From assembly GCA_024697885.1 (NCBI GenBank), contig JAILSA010000184.1, forward strand, positions 1-18,310: a DNA stretch of 18,310 nucleotides, written 5' to 3'. The notes under the pieces were generated by a model that ran no database searches, was not told the DNA's origin, and saw only the letters and a list, made by a program, of their open reading frames with translations. This document shows, piece by piece, positions 8,521 through 16,174 of the stretch. The position numbers and the translations under genes are program-made. Source of the stretch: Eubacterium sp. Its GTDB lineage: Bacteria; Bacillota; Clostridia; Lachnospirales; Lachnospiraceae. The number at the start of each line of letters is the position of its first letter. Position 1 is the stretch's first letter.

Positions 8521-10302
8521 CTAGAAAATATTTCCATTGTCCTTCAACATGTTCTTGATCTTAAAGATGTTCTTCTCGTAGTCCGCATCTGCAAGCTGCA
8601 TATCCGGAGCCAGATTGTTAGGATTATCTTCTCCTATCAGGATAAAGGAAATATCCCTATCAACTACCGTCTCTAAAATCTTACAATCCTGTTTGGTCAA
8701 ATCTGTGGCGGTTGCAATCATAATTGTTCCAGCGTCCAGCATAAGGTTGGCCACCTCGCCCAAACGGCGAATCTGTTCCTTGTGATTTGGGGATAAACTC
8801 CTCTTGGTATCAGCTCCGACACCGTAGAGGTAACTTCCCATACCCATGTAGTAAACATATCTTCCGTGATCTAGCAGGTCTCTCTCTAGCATTTTGGCCA
8901 GAGTTTTCTTACCTGTACTTCTCGGTCCGGTAATCATGATAAGGATTGGCTTCTGAGCATAGTGCTCCTGCCTCTCCTCCATGGAAATAGCACTGTTCTC
9001 CCACTTCATGTTACGGAGAATGGTCTCCTCACGGATTTCCTTATTTTCATCTGCCAGGCTGGCTGTAATAATACCGCCTCCGGCAATTTCGTAGTTGTCC
9101 ACAATAACAAAGCGGCTTGTTCCCGCAATGTCCTTTACCAGGTCAAAGGCAATTGGCTTGTCGGTGCGAAGTATTACCTCGCCTACCTCATTTCTTCCCA
9201 CAAATTTCTTGCTGACACGGGAGTCCAGATTGGAGGAGTTGATTACTCGCTTAACCTCCTCTACCTCCATCTTCACCTTCTCAGCTCCGATTTTTAGGAA
9301 GTAGACCTTGCCCGGCTCCAAGTTTTCCTTGCCCAGCCAGAATACATTGGCCTGAATACGAGAAGATGTCTGTGGCACCTTCTGTCCGGCGATACACATA
9401 AGCTCTCCGCGCTTAATGTAAATCTGCTCCTGCATGGTAAAACCAATGGCCATCTCTGGCTGTCCCAGCTCAATTGGGTCTGCATTAAAGACCTCAATAT
9501 TTTTTACATGGCTTCTCTTACCGGATGGGTAGAAGACAACCTCGTCTCCCTTCTTAATGGTTCCGGTCTCAATAGTTCCTGCCACAATTCGGCGGTCGTC
9601 ACCGTTTCTGGTGAACTTGTAAACATCCTGAACCGGCATACGGAAGGCCTGGTCAGCATGTGGCTGCTCGCACTCAAAAGCGTCCAAAACATCCAGAATA
9701 GTCATGCCGTCATACCAAGGCATCTTGTCGCTGGCGCTTACAATATTGTCTCCCTCAAAAGCGGATACAGGCAGGACAAACTTTGGAGTGATGTCGATTT
9801 GCTTCAAAAATTCCAGGTACTCGGCCTTTACCTTTTCAAAAACTTCCTGGCTGTAGTCCACCAAATCCATCTTGTTAATAACAACGGCAATCTGGTGAAT
9901 ACCCAGCATAGAAAGCATGTAGGCGTGGCGTCTGGAGTTCTCCTGTACACCCTCCTTGGCGTCAATCATCAAAAGGGCCGCCTCCGCGCGGGACGCACCT
10001 GTAATCATATTTTTCAAGAACTCAATATGTCCCGGCGCATCCAAAATAATATAGTCTCTCTTTTCAGTTTTGAAAAAACATCTAGCTGTATCAATCGTAA
10101 TACCCTGTGCCTGCTCGTCCTTGAGGGCGTCTAGCAAAAAGGCATACTCAAATGGCTTGGAATTTCTGCGACAGGTCTCCTTGACCTGTTCTAATTTACC
10201 CTCTGGCAGGGAATCTGTATCTGCAAGAAGTCTTCCCATCAGAGTACTTTTACCGTGGTCAACATGACCAACGATTACAATATTCATATCTTCTTTTTTC
10301 AT
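8521..10302 (-). CDS. cysN: Sulfate adenylyltransferase GTPase subunit CysN with a degenerate C-terminal APS-kinase-like domain
   Basis: This is a 593-residue protein, versus about 475 for plain CysN. Residues 1-215 form a translation-factor-type GTPase with GHVDHGKS (12-19), DAPGH (88-92) and NKMD (143-146). Beta-barrel domains 2 and 3 follow to about residue 415. With CysD it couples GTP hydrolysis to APS formation from sulfate and ATP. Residues about 450-593 align with the neighbouring CysC: P-loop position GPRSTGKKT (459-467), then [19 protein letters not shown] matching the RSENIRRIAE helix. The DGDNIR motif is replaced by MGMGSYL, and CISPSR by ATDLTK. The extra domain is therefore probably not an active kinase, although ATP binding cannot be excluded. 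The start is 12 bp after the cysD stop and follows GGAGG. A fused active CysNC is argued against by these losses and by the separate intact cysC. Confidence 0.96.
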   Translation of the reverse strand: MKKEDMNIVIVGHVDHGKSTLMGRLLADTDSLPEGKLEQVKETCRRNSKPFEYAFLLDALKDEQAQGITIDTARCFFKTEKRDYIILDAPGHIEFLKNMITGASRAEAALLMIDAKEGVQENSRRHAYMLSMLGIHQIAVVINKMDLVDYSQEVFEKVKAEYLEFLKQIDITPKFVLPVSAFEGDNIVSASDKMPWYDGMTILDVLDAFECEQPHADQAFRMPVQDVYKFTRNGDDRRIVAGTIETGTIKKGDEVVFYPSGKRSHVKNIEVFNADPIELGQPEMAIGFTMQEQIYIKRGELMCIAGQKVPQTSSRIQANVFWLGKENLEPGKVYFLKIGAEKVKMEVEEVKRVINSSNLDSRVSKKFVGRNEVGEVILRTDKPIAFDLVKDIAGTSRFVIVDNYEIAGGGIITASLADENKEIREETILRNMKWENSAISMEERQEHYAQKPILIMITGPRSTGKKTLAKMLERDLLDHGRYVYYMGMGSYLYGVGADTKRSLSPNHKEQIRRLGEVANLMLDAGTIMIATATDLTKQDCKILETVVDRDISFILIGEDNPNNLAPDMQLADADYEKNIFKIKNMLKDNGNIF

Positions 10303-10314
10303 AAAAGGAACCTC

Positions 10315-11196
10315 CTACATATATCCGTTACGGCGCAATTCTTCCAGTCCGCCGCCGCCCTCTTTGTCCTGGGCACGGCCGGAACGCTCCGCAATATTGG
10401 CGAATTTACCTGTCTTCAGTTCCTCAATTACTTCTCTGACATTTTTGGCTGTAGAATCCACTGGTGTGGTACATGGACCGCATCCCAGAGAGCGGTAGCG
10501 CTTACCATTTCCCTGGTCAAAGTAAAGAGGTACCACCGGGATATTCTCCCTCTCAATGTACTCCCAGACATCCAACTCCGTCCAATCCAAAAGTGGGTGA
10601 ACGCGAACATGGGTGCCCGGCGCCCAATCTGTCTTGTACTGATTCCAAAACTCAGGAGGCTGATCTCCCACATCCCAATCATTGTTCTTATCTCGAGGTG
10701 AAAAATAACGCTCCTTGGAACGGCTTCCCTCCTCGTCCGCTCTGGCGCCAACAATAACACCGGTGTAAGGCTCGCTGTTGGCATCCTTTTCATAAATTCC
10801 CTTAGCGTGGTTAAAACGATATCTTGGCCAGTTGGCATTCAGGGTATTGGTCAAGGCCTCGGTCTTTAGGTGCATACAGCAATCAAGGTGAGAGCAGTTG
10901 CCCTCAGGAAAAGTCTCATGAGCAGCCAAAGCCTTTGTATTTTCCCCATAGATCATATCCAGATTCCACTCTGCTGCCAGGCGGTCTCTGTACTCAATCA
11001 TCTCTGGAATTTTGTAGTGAGTGTCAATGTGAACCAAAGGAATTGGCACATGACCAAAGAAGGCCTTGCGGGCTAGCCACAGTAAAACCGTTGAATCCTT
11101 TCCGATTGACCACAGCATACAGAGGTTACCTAATTCGCTATAGGCCTCACGCAGGATGTGAACACTCTTGTATTCCAGCATGTCTAAATGATCCAT
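10315..11196 (-). CDS. cysD: Sulfate adenylyltransferase subunit CysD
   Basis: This is a 293-residue protein of the PAPS-reductase/ATP-pyrophosphatase fold, close to the usual 300 residues. With CysN it forms ATP sulfurylase, turning sulfate and ATP into APS. The PP-loop is WSIGKDST (29-36). Other family blocks are [14 protein letters not shown] near 53-66, [15 protein letters not shown], and [10 protein letters not shown] near the C-terminus. The ATG at 11196 follows GGGGGA; an upstream in-frame start at 11259 would lie inside the candidate promoter and match nothing in the family. It is the first gene of the cysD-cysN-cysC-ASST unit. Confidence 0.97.
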   Translation of the reverse strand: MDHLDMLEYKSVHILREAYSELGNLCMLWSIGKDSTVLLWLARKAFFGHVPIPLVHIDTHYKIPEMIEYRDRLAAEWNLDMIYGENTKALAAHETFPEGNCSHLDCCMHLKTEALTNTLNANWPRYRFNHAKGIYEKDANSEPYTGVIVGARADEEGSRSKERYFSPRDKNNDWDVGDQPPEFWNQYKTDWAPGTHVRVHPLLDWTELDVWEYIERENIPVVPLYFDQGNGKRYRSLGCGPCTTPVDSTAKNVREVIEELKTGKFANIAERSGRAQDKEGGGGLEELRRNGYM

Positions 11197-11221
11197 TATA
11201 TGTCCCCCATTCTCAATAATT

Positions 11222-11249
11222 TTATTATGAAATCCTATATTTACGGCAA
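11222..11249 (-). promoter_or_regulatory. Candidate promoter of the cysDNC-ASST operon
   Basis: On the minus strand TTGCCG (11249-11244) is followed after 16 nt by TAATAA (11227-11222), which would give a leader of about 20 nt carrying the GGGGGA ribosome binding site of cysD. The -35 match is fair and the -10 match moderate. The 125-bp gap to the upstream MATE gene leaves room for regulation. No S-box or T-box leader structure is seen. Confidence 0.42.
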
Positions 11250-11256
11250 AATACAC

Positions 11257-11294
11257 CATAACAGTATTATTCTACAGTTGTCTTATGGCATAAC
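11257..11294. promoter_or_regulatory. Possible operator: short palindrome and repeated CATAAC upstream of cysD
   Basis: TTATGGCATAA (11283-11293) is an 11-nt palindrome around a central base. The sequence CATAAC occurs in it (11289-11294) and again at 11257-11262, exactly 32 bp apart, close to three helical turns. The position upstream of the candidate cysD promoter is where a LysR-type activator might bind. Short AT-rich palindromes arise by chance, so this is weak. Confidence 0.25.
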
Positions 11295-11321
11295 TTTGTC
11301 ACCGCTCCCCGTCCCCTATAT

Positions 11322-12662
11322 TTATAAGCGACGATATACCGTTAACATCATGGTGGTGAAGCAGGCCGCCCCGCCAATGAAATTGGAGATAGGCTCCGAC
11401 CAAAACACTCCCATCACCCCCAGTCCCCCCACCTGGGGCAGGAGAAAAATCAGGGGCAGGACGATAAGAACCTTGCGGAAGATGGAAAAAAACACCGCCC
11501 GCCGGCTAAAGCCCAGACCCGTAAAGGTGGTCTGACCGGAAAATTGCAGGGCCATCATGAAAAAGCCAAAGAAGTAGATGTGCAGGCAGGACACACCAGT
11601 CTCAATGACCTCTGGGTCCGTGCTGAACATGCCAAGGAAAAACCTGGGAAAAAGAAAAATCACCAGCCAGGCAAGAAGGGTATAGGCAATCAGACTGGTC
11701 ACCATAAAGGTTATGCTCTCCTTGACCCTCTTGATTTTCCCGGCCCCATAGTTGTAGCCCATAACCGGCTGGGCCCCGGCGCTGATTCCCGCCACCGGCA
11801 TCTGAGCCAACTCCCGGACAGAGTTAATAATGGTCATAACTCCCACATAAATGTCGCCCCCCAGGGTCTGGAGCTTGGCATTGCAGGCCATCTGTACCAG
11901 GGCGTTGGTCACATGCATGGTAAAACTGCTGACCCCCAGGCCCAGAATCCTCCCTACCCTCTTGGCCTTCAGGGGCATGGCCTCTCTCTTTAACCGGACC
12001 ACGGCCCTTGTTCCCGTGAGAAAACACAGGGTCCAGGCCGCCGCCACTCCCTGGGAAATCACAGTAGCCGTAGCCGCTCCCCGGACTCCTAAGCCCAGGC
12101 CAAAGATAAAAATCGGGTCAAGAATTATATTGAGTCCCGCCCCGATTACCACCGTGAGCATGCCCATCCGTCCAAAGCCCTGGCCAGAGATAAAGGGGTT
12201 CAGGCCCAGACTCAGCATGACAAAAAGGGTGCCCACAAGGTAGATGGACAGGTAGGCATCTGCAAAGGGGAAGGTCTGGTCGCTGGCCCCTAGAAGATAG
12301 AGGAGGGGCCGCTTTAAAAGGTAGCCTAGCCCCGTCAACAAAACCCCCAGAAGAATCAGGAGGACAAAGGAATTCCCCAAAATGGCCTCCGCCTCTTTTT
12401 GCCTTTGTTCCCCTCGCACTATGGAAAAGAGGGGTGCCCCTCCCATGCCGATTAAATTGGCAAAGGCAATGACTATGGAAACGATGGGAAGGCAGACGCC
12501 AAGTCCCGTCAATTCCAAAGCATTGCCCTGGTCTAGTCGGCCGATGTAAATTCGGTCCACAATATTATAAAGCACGTTAATAAGCTGTGCCACAGTCATG
12601 GGCACGGCCAGTCGAACTATATTTTTCCTTACGCTTCCCTTACTAAAATCTGTTACTTCCAA
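11322..12662 (-). CDS. MATE family multidrug/metabolite efflux transporter
   Basis: This is a 446-residue integral membrane protein with about 12 hydrophobic segments in two halves. The N-terminal pattern fits the MATE/MepA-like group: DFSKGSVRKNIVRLAVPMT (residues 4-22), then LYNIVDRIYIGRL. The repeat half has AGISAGAQPVMGYNYGAG and a C-terminal WSEPISNFIGG. It exports organic cations or metabolites in exchange for Na+ or H+. The start is a TTG at 12662, overlapping the end of the DUF5662 gene by 10 bp. It is chosen because the KGSVRK block must be included and no ATG precedes it; AAGGA lies upstream. Its place before the cysDNC-ASST genes suggests, but does not show, export of a related metabolite. 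Confidence 0.93.
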   Translation of the reverse strand: MEVTDFSKGSVRKNIVRLAVPMTVAQLINVLYNIVDRIYIGRLDQGNALELTGLGVCLPIVSIVIAFANLIGMGGAPLFSIVRGEQRQKEAEAILGNSFVLLILLGVLLTGLGYLLKRPLLYLLGASDQTFPFADAYLSIYLVGTLFVMLSLGLNPFISGQGFGRMGMLTVVIGAGLNIILDPIFIFGLGLGVRGAATATVISQGVAAAWTLCFLTGTRAVVRLKREAMPLKAKRVGRILGLGVSSFTMHVTNALVQMACNAKLQTLGGDIYVGVMTIINSVRELAQMPVAGISAGAQPVMGYNYGAGKIKRVKESITFMVTSLIAYTLLAWLVIFLFPRFFLGMFSTDPEVIETGVSCLHIYFFGFFMMALQFSGQTTFTGLGFSRRAVFFSIFRKVLIVLPLIFLLPQVGGLGVMGVFWSEPISNFIGGAACFTTMMLTVYRRL

Positions 12663-13210
12663 TGAGCCCTATCCTTCTTTCCTTCTACTTTCACAACCTG
12701 GCGAATATAGCGAAAGGTTTCTTCTTCTCCCTGATCTCGTAACATTACTAACAAGGCCTCTAGTTTCTGGGATGTCTCCTGGTGCATCCACCTTCTCTTG
12801 CGTCCCTTGTCAAAATACTCAAAGGGCTTGGCCTGGTCGTAGTCCTTGCCGTAGTAGATTTTGCTGGCAGCCACCCGGTCACAAAACATTTCAATCAGGT
12901 AGGCCGTAGGCATAGGCACCGGCTCCTTGCGGTTGAGCTTGGGATTGTAATCCACCCAGTACTCAAAGTGGTGCTTATTCCTTCCCTGGTGGTGGAGCCA
13001 GGCCCTGGAAAATCCGTAGAGCTCCCTCTCCTTTTCGTTGGGACTCTTGTCGCCCAAATAGCACTTGCAGCCGGGAATAAACTCTGTTGGGGAGTACTTG
13101 GACAGGTCATGGAACAGGCCCTGCCAAAAAATCCCTGCCTTGGCGCAGTGAATAATCACCTGGTGTCGGTGTCTTGTAATGGTGGAAAAATGCTTCCATA
13201 CATGCATCAT
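12653..13210 (-). CDS. DUF5662 family protein
   Basis: This is a 185-residue soluble protein matching what I know of DUF5662. The key residues are histidines and aspartates placed like a small HD-type metal-binding protein: His-rich start (HRHQVIIH, 14-21), FHDLSKYSPTEF (33-44), WLHHQGRNKHHFEYW (71-85) and EMFCDRVAAS near 107-116. A metal-dependent hydrolase activity is plausible, but no function is established to my knowledge. The ATG at 13210 follows AAGGAGAGGA. It lies 27 bp after the CHR transporter stop and overlaps the TTG start of the MATE gene by 10 bp, so the three are probably one transcript. Confidence 0.8.
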   Translation of the reverse strand: MMHVWKHFSTITRHRHQVIIHCAKAGIFWQGLFHDLSKYSPTEFIPGCKCYLGDKSPNEKERELYGFSRAWLHHQGRNKHHFEYWVDYNPKLNRKEPVPMPTAYLIEMFCDRVAASKIYYGKDYDQAKPFEYFDKGRKRRWMHQETSQKLEALLVMLRDQGEEETFRYIRQVVKVEGKKDRAHWK

Positions 13211-13237
13211 TTTTGCTGTCCTCTCCTTTTGATTTTG

Positions 13238-14548
13238 TCACACTCCCAAAACATTACAAACTCCCATGGAAATCACCAGGGAAACTATAATCAGCCACTT
13301 GTTCTTGCACTGGAACCGGTAGTGCATAAGCAGGTTGATTCCATAAATAACTCCAATCATAATCAAGACCGTAAAGCCCGGCAGCTTTGGATTGGCATTC
13401 ATCTCCATGCCGGAAAAAATCAGTGAGGCCATAACCGTCAAAAGCAGGCCAGAAACCACCACTCGAATTACCTTTTTGATTACGATAAAAACATTAAAAT
13501 CCTCCAGCCAGTCTCCCAGCTGGTAAATCACGTGAAAAACGCCGCAGGACGCCGCCACAGAACAGGCGAATCCCCCTGCCGCAAAGGCCAGAGCCCCGGC
13601 AGTTCCCCCCAGAGACTTGCCAAAGTAGTAGCCGATTCCCGTCAGGGTCTTGCAGAGGATGGAACCCGGAAAGACATTGACAATGAGGACCAAATGGTTG
13701 TAGAACTCATTGGCACTGACATAGTCTGGTACAAAAAGTCCGTCGGCGATGGTCAGGTAGGCATCTCCTCCTCCAAAGGACATAAGGGAGGAAAAAAGGG
13801 CCTTGGCGTCAAACCATCCCATGGCATGGGCACTGATCAAAAAGCCCGGCAGGGACAGGAGTCCAAAGAAAACCAACCACAGCAGGGTCCTTGTGACCAG
13901 GGGCCTTGTAGCCGCCTGAATGGACTGTTTCTTTTTCTTTCTCTTTTTCCTCTGGGTGGAATATCTCACAAAGGAAAAAATAATGCTGACCAAAATAGTC
14001 AAAAGCAGGACGGCCACCGTGGAAAAACGGGGAAGGGCATTGTCCCTGTAGCCAGCGATTTGCAGGAGGGTCTTACCCCCTGTCACCAAAAAAACTCCCA
14101 ACATCACAATCCAGAGATAAGGTCGCCAGCGGGAATCCTTGTATTCCTTCATAGTTTTCTGTATATACTGGGTGAGCAGGCACATAATCACCGCGGTAAT
14201 GCCAATGGAGGCATACTGAACCTGAAGGGTCACCTCCTGGCTGAGGTTTTCCAAAACCCCCAGGAATAAAAGGGTGAAAATAGCGCCCGGCAGGGCCATG
14301 GCCACACCCCCCAGAATCATTCCTCTGAGTCCGCAGCTCTGGAGTCCCACTCCACTCGCCAACTCTACCGGAAGGGCTCCCGGAGTCAAAGTGGCAGCGA
14401 TAATATCTTTATTATATTCTTCTTTGGTCACCAACTTCTTGTTGTTGACCGCCTCTTCTTCTATTACGGGAATCAGGGCGTTACCGCCACCAAAACCAAT
14501 TACTCCCACCTTTAGCATGGAAAAAACCAAGCTAGACAATTTGCCCAA
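13238..14548 (-). CDS. chrA: Chromate transporter (CHR) family protein, two-domain
   Basis: This is a 436-residue membrane protein built from two homologous CHR halves. The first half has GFGGGNALIPVIEEE (residues 18-32) and TPGALPVELA. The second repeats the signature as SFGGGDAYLTIADG and VFPGSILCKTLTGIGY. A highly basic loop (about 203-211, KKRKKKK) separates the halves. The founding members export chromate, a sulfate analogue; in anaerobes the natural substrate is mostly unknown. The start is a TTG at 14548, because an in-frame stop lies just upstream and the first ATG would cut into the first helix; GGAGGG lies nine bases before it. A good promoter precedes it. It heads a likely operon with the DUF5662 and MATE genes. 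Confidence 0.85.
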   Translation of the reverse strand: MGKLSSLVFSMLKVGVIGFGGGNALIPVIEEEAVNNKKLVTKEEYNKDIIAATLTPGALPVELASGVGLQSCGLRGMILGGVAMALPGAIFTLLFLGVLENLSQEVTLQVQYASIGITAVIMCLLTQYIQKTMKEYKDSRWRPYLWIVMLGVFLVTGGKTLLQIAGYRDNALPRFSTVAVLLLTILVSIIFSFVRYSTQRKKRKKKKQSIQAATRPLVTRTLLWLVFFGLLSLPGFLISAHAMGWFDAKALFSSLMSFGGGDAYLTIADGLFVPDYVSANEFYNHLVLIVNVFPGSILCKTLTGIGYYFGKSLGGTAGALAFAAGGFACSVAASCGVFHVIYQLGDWLEDFNVFIVIKKVIRVVVSGLLLTVMASLIFSGMEMNANPKLPGFTVLIMIGVIYGINLLMHYRFQCKNKWLIIVSLVISMGVCNVLGV

Positions 14549-14582
14549 AGGTGCTCGCCCTCCTCTTCTTCACATTCGACCT

Positions 14583-14610
14583 ATTATAACATATCTAACC
14601 TCTTTTTCAA
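14583..14610 (-). promoter_or_regulatory. Promoter for the CHR transporter operon
   Basis: On the minus strand TTGAAA (14610-14605) is separated by 16 nt from a perfect TATAAT (14588-14583). It leads 35-40 nt later to the TTG start with GGAGGG between. This is a good sigma-A-type match and is divergent from the plus-strand promoter about 20 bp to its right. Confidence 0.6.
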
Positions 14611-14630
14611 AAAAAACTTTCACAAAAACA

Positions 14631-14664
14631 TAGATTTTACACAGATTTCGTTATATAATTATAG
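14631..14664 (+). promoter_or_regulatory. Promoter for the plus-strand ASST-like gene
   Basis: Two overlapping readings exist: TAGATT (14631-14636), 17 nt, TATAAT (14654-14659); or TTTACA (14636-14641), 17 nt, TTATAG (14659-14664). Either gives a leader of about 60 nt. The leader contains a small GACGG/CCGTC hairpin at about 14680-14702 ahead of the GGAG ribosome binding site. Confidence 0.5.
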
Positions 14665-14728
14665 TGTTTTTTACCTTGGGACGGTGGGACCTTTCATCCG
14701 TCACAGAAGAAGAAATGGAGATTTTATT

Positions 14729-16057
14729 ATGATTGAGAAACTTAAGTCTTGGGCCTCGACACACTTGTCCCCACTTAAGATTGACTTTATGAGTTTAAAC
14801 CGTCTCCGCAGCAACCAAACTGCCGAGAGCGTATTTGAGCAAAACCTGAATTTTACGGACCAGGCCAGAAAGGGTCTTTTGGACCTGCGGGCCTACTTAA
14901 CCGACAGCAGCCTGGGAATCGAAAACCCCAAGGTTCTGGTAAATCCCTTCGGCCGTTCACCACTCTTTGCCCTGGTTATCTTCCAGACAGAGAAGGAGTG
15001 CCGCGCCAGCTACCAGGTCAAGGGACACAGGGAGGAAAATCACTTCCGCAAGGATTTGACCGAGCTCTCCCGCCTTCACCTGATTCCCCTCTTTGGGCTC
15101 TACGCCGGAGAGGCCAACATGGTGACCCTGGAGCTTTTTGACTCTGAGGGCAAGCCCCTGGCCAGCAAGGAGCTGATTATCACCACCTCCTCCCTGCCCT
15201 ATGACCTCTACCACGAGGACCAGGCCAACTACCTGATTTACAAGGACTCCGCCGGGGACGTCCGTTTTTACCTGGACATCAATACCCTGACAGACCAGGC
15301 CTGTCTCATGGATGACCGTCACCTGGCCCTGGTGGAAAAAAACTTTTCCACTCCAAACTACCAGTCCCCAGCTCCAAGTCATTTCCACGAGCTGGACTTC
15401 TACGGATTTGTCTACCGAACTTATTATGTGGGCTCCGGCATCGACGGCCTGTCCTATCAGGCGGACACGGACCGCTTTTATATTACAAGTCACGAGCACT
15501 CTCTCCGGGGAGAGGATGCCATTTTGGAGATGATTCCACAGACCGGCGAGGTGCCAAAGATGCACTCTCACCTGCCAGAGGGACAGGCTCCAAGCCCTTT
15601 TGCCAGCTTCGAGGACTTTGGCCAAAGCCTGCCTGACCCAAGTTGTCAGGACCTTTTGTCCCGCTTTGAAATTCCAGCGGAAACCTATCCTGTGGTAGGT
15701 TGGCTCTGCGCTCCAAGGCTTCACAAGGGAGCTTCCATCCAGACCACAGACTGCATCAGCAAGGAGGACCTCTTTAGCGACTACGGAGTCCGCATCGTTC
15801 TCCAGGGGGACACCCTGAATATCACCATGCACGACCAGATTGTCCAGGAGATTTTGTTCTGCAAATACGACATGATTTTCCAGATGGATTTTTCCGCCTA
15901 CATCGACAAGGACCAGCCAACCACCTCTGAGTGTATCACCGTGGCCATTCCTTTTGCCGAGATGCACAGCGGTACCTACAATATGATTCTTCGCTTCGTC
16001 AACAACGACCAGGCAGTTATTGCCGACGGTCTCATGTTGTCCCGCCGCAGAAGCTGA
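14729..16057 (+). CDS. Shortened arylsulfotransferase-like protein lacking the catalytic propeller
   Basis: This is a 442-residue protein of no recognised family by itself. Residues 68-160 align clearly with residues 100-193 of the ASST protein at 5855-7888: VNPFGRSPLFALVIFQTEKE against VNPYGEAPLTALVLFETEKE, then GLYAGEANMVTLELFD against GLYENYTNKVLVELLD. Residues 176-274 also align (GDVRFYL, HFHELDFYG, EDAILEMIPQTGE). The ASST His291/His292 pair is replaced by Asp239/Gly240. About 250 residues of the ASST (roughly 328-580, with His350, Arg368 and His416) have no counterpart. The C-terminal beta domain (about 352-442) seems kept, more weakly. No signal peptide is visible. The ATG at 14729 follows GGAG; an in-frame ATG at 14684 lies in the leader. 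It has its own promoter and terminator. It is likely inactive as a sulfotransferase and may bind the same partner or ligand. Confidence 0.8.
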   Translation: MIEKLKSWASTHLSPLKIDFMSLNRLRSNQTAESVFEQNLNFTDQARKGLLDLRAYLTDSSLGIENPKVLVNPFGRSPLFALVIFQTEKECRASYQVKGHREENHFRKDLTELSRLHLIPLFGLYAGEANMVTLELFDSEGKPLASKELIITTSSLPYDLYHEDQANYLIYKDSAGDVRFYLDINTLTDQACLMDDRHLALVEKNFSTPNYQSPAPSHFHELDFYGFVYRTYYVGSGIDGLSYQADTDRFYITSHEHSLRGEDAILEMIPQTGEVPKMHSHLPEGQAPSPFASFEDFGQSLPDPSCQDLLSRFEIPAETYPVVGWLCAPRLHKGASIQTTDCISKEDLFSDYGVRIVLQGDTLNITMHDQIVQEILFCKYDMIFQMDFSAYIDKDQPTTSECITVAIPFAEMHSGTYNMILRFVNNDQAVIADGLMLSRRRS

Positions 16058-16070
16058 TAAAAAAGAAACA

Positions 16071-16143
16071 GGAAGAGGCCAACCAGAGAGAGACTTAGGT
16101 GCGCATGCACCTCGTCTCGAGTCGGTTGGACTCTTCCTTTTTT
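16071..16143 (+). terminator. Long imperfect hairpin terminator, probably bidirectional
   Basis: GGAAGAG (16071-16077) pairs with CTCTTCC (16131-16137), CCAACC (16079-16084) with GGTTGG (16124-16129), GAGAC (16090-16094) with GTCTC (16114-16118), and AGGTGC (16097-16102) with GCACCT (16107-16112), closing on a GCAT loop. Six T follow (16138-16143), ending the plus-strand ASST-like gene. On the minus strand the hairpin is followed by TGTTTCTTTTTT, so it can also end the neuB-like transcript. At about 67 nt the stem is longer than most terminators. Confidence 0.85.
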
Positions 16144-16174
16144 AGACTTTCTTAGTGCGACAGCCCCCGATTCA

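Noticed and set aside
8521..10302. Bifunctional CysNC with active APS kinase
   Set aside because: The APS-binding DGDNIR and the serine loop are lost in the C-terminal domain, and a complete CysC is encoded next to it.
11197..11321. S-box (SAM) or T-box riboswitch ahead of cysD
   Set aside because: The gap is 125 bp, and no matching conserved core or terminator/antiterminator pair could be found by eye.
13532..14269. A 245-codon plus-strand frame antisense to the CHR transporter
   Set aside because: It is Gly/Gln/Lys-rich and low in hydrophobic structure, a shadow of the membrane gene on the minus strand.
14957..15967. A 336-codon open frame on the minus strand, antisense to the ASST-like gene
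   Set aside because: It is rich in Val, Gly, Leu and Gln as expected of a shadow frame, has no family motif, and lies fully inside a well-supported gene on the other strand.
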